DNA of 64,000 bases, taken from Oscillatoria sp. CS-180. GTDB lineage: Bacteria > Cyanobacteriota > Cyanobacteriia > Phormidesmidales > Phormidesmidaceae. Within the stretch, counting starts at the first letter, position 1; each line of letters starts with the position of its first letter. Below are positions 63,892 to 64,000 of this stretch, in pieces. Made by a program: the position numbers and the translations under genes. The DNA is taken from positions 25,382-89,381 of the forward strand of contig NZ_JAQMUB010000080.1 of assembly GCF_028330965.1 (NCBI RefSeq), read 5' to 3'. Under the pieces are notes generated by a model. That model saw only the letters and a program-made list of their open reading frames with translations. It ran no database searches and was not told the DNA's origin.

Positions 63892-64000
63892 TGCCTAGGA
63901 TGTTTACTTTCGGAGGTTTAGAAGCAATTCTGTTCATGAACATCTGTGTGGTGGGCACTGCCCACCCTACGCCACCATCAACTTGTAGGGTGGGCAGTGC
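63879..64000. repeat. GTAGGGTGGGCA repeat cluster with 15-bp hairpin
   Basis: GTAGGGTGGGCATTGCC (63879-63895) and GTAGGGTGGGCAGTG (63985-63999) are direct copies. CACTGCCCACCCTAC (63956-63970) is the exact inverse of the second, giving a 15-bp stem with a 14-base loop. Such repeats are common at mobile-element edges in cyanobacteria. The window ends inside it. Confidence 0.65.

Overview
The window is a 64 kb piece of a cyanobacterial chromosome. The HIP1 octamer (GCGATCGC or its core) recurs inside and between genes throughout. Several genes belong to families I associate with cyanobacteria: DUF2811, DUF1350, devBCA-type exporters, a Carot_N-like protein, and small conserved hypothetical genes at 52.7 and 60.2 kb. 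Housekeeping genes (sfsA, murD, glyS, ychF, xseA, xseB, recA, tmk, holB, tRNA-Val) are scattered as single genes or pairs, as is usual in this phylum. I cannot name the genus. There is no rRNA operon, CRISPR array, prophage or complete insertion sequence.

Layout. 0-8.4 kb: an atypical LuxR-type response regulator, a hypothetical gene, and a leftward operon FIST sensor - hybrid histidine kinase - receiver/pseudo-kinase; then a 21-bp palindrome with a 33-codon ORF and a hypothetical gene. 8.4-13.3 kb: a large protein with two alkaline-phosphatase-like halves and DUF4114, a small inverted-repeat element, DUF2811, and a cluster of DnaA-box-like 9-mers. 13.3-19.2 kb: sfsA, an exported peptidoglycan-binding protein, a 7TM-HD phosphodiesterase and a truncated acetyltransferase. 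19.2-25.3 kb: a complete peptide-type ABC importer. 25.3-34.5 kb: bactofilin, a Carot_N-like helical protein, a rhomboid protease, a CACHE/PAS/GGDEF diguanylate cyclase and exported hypotheticals. 34.6-41.1 kb: murD, glyS, an adenylate cyclase with a degenerate receiver, DUF1350. 41.3-43.2 kb: tRNA-Val, then about 1.8 kb of decayed mobile or accessory DNA ending in a damaged tRNA-Val copy. 43.3-49.3 kb: SGNH hydrolase, ychF, xseB, an Rpn-type nuclease gene lying between xseB and xseA, and recA. 49.4-57.5 kb: Kef-type antiporter, serine hydrolase, and a devB-C-C-A exporter with two permeases. 57.9-64 kb: holB/tmk, FHA protein, RMD1-family protein, thioredoxin-TPR protein, then a remnant of a NACHT-type gene among short repeats.

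How the genes work together. Signalling is the main theme. There are at least five regulatory proteins, and three carry receiver or kinase domains that have lost canonical residues: Asn instead of Asp in the LuxR regulator, Glu instead of Asp in the cyclase, and loss of the His, N-box and G1 residues in the pseudo-kinase. Output would run through c-di-GMP, cAMP and probably c-di-AMP. The observations most worth following are the FIST/kinase/pseudo-kinase operon, the DnaA-box cluster (a possible replication origin), the divergent Carot_N protein, the phosphatase-like tandem protein that lacks the usual metal-binding histidines, and the decayed island at tRNA-Val. All assignments come from reading motifs; no database search was run.
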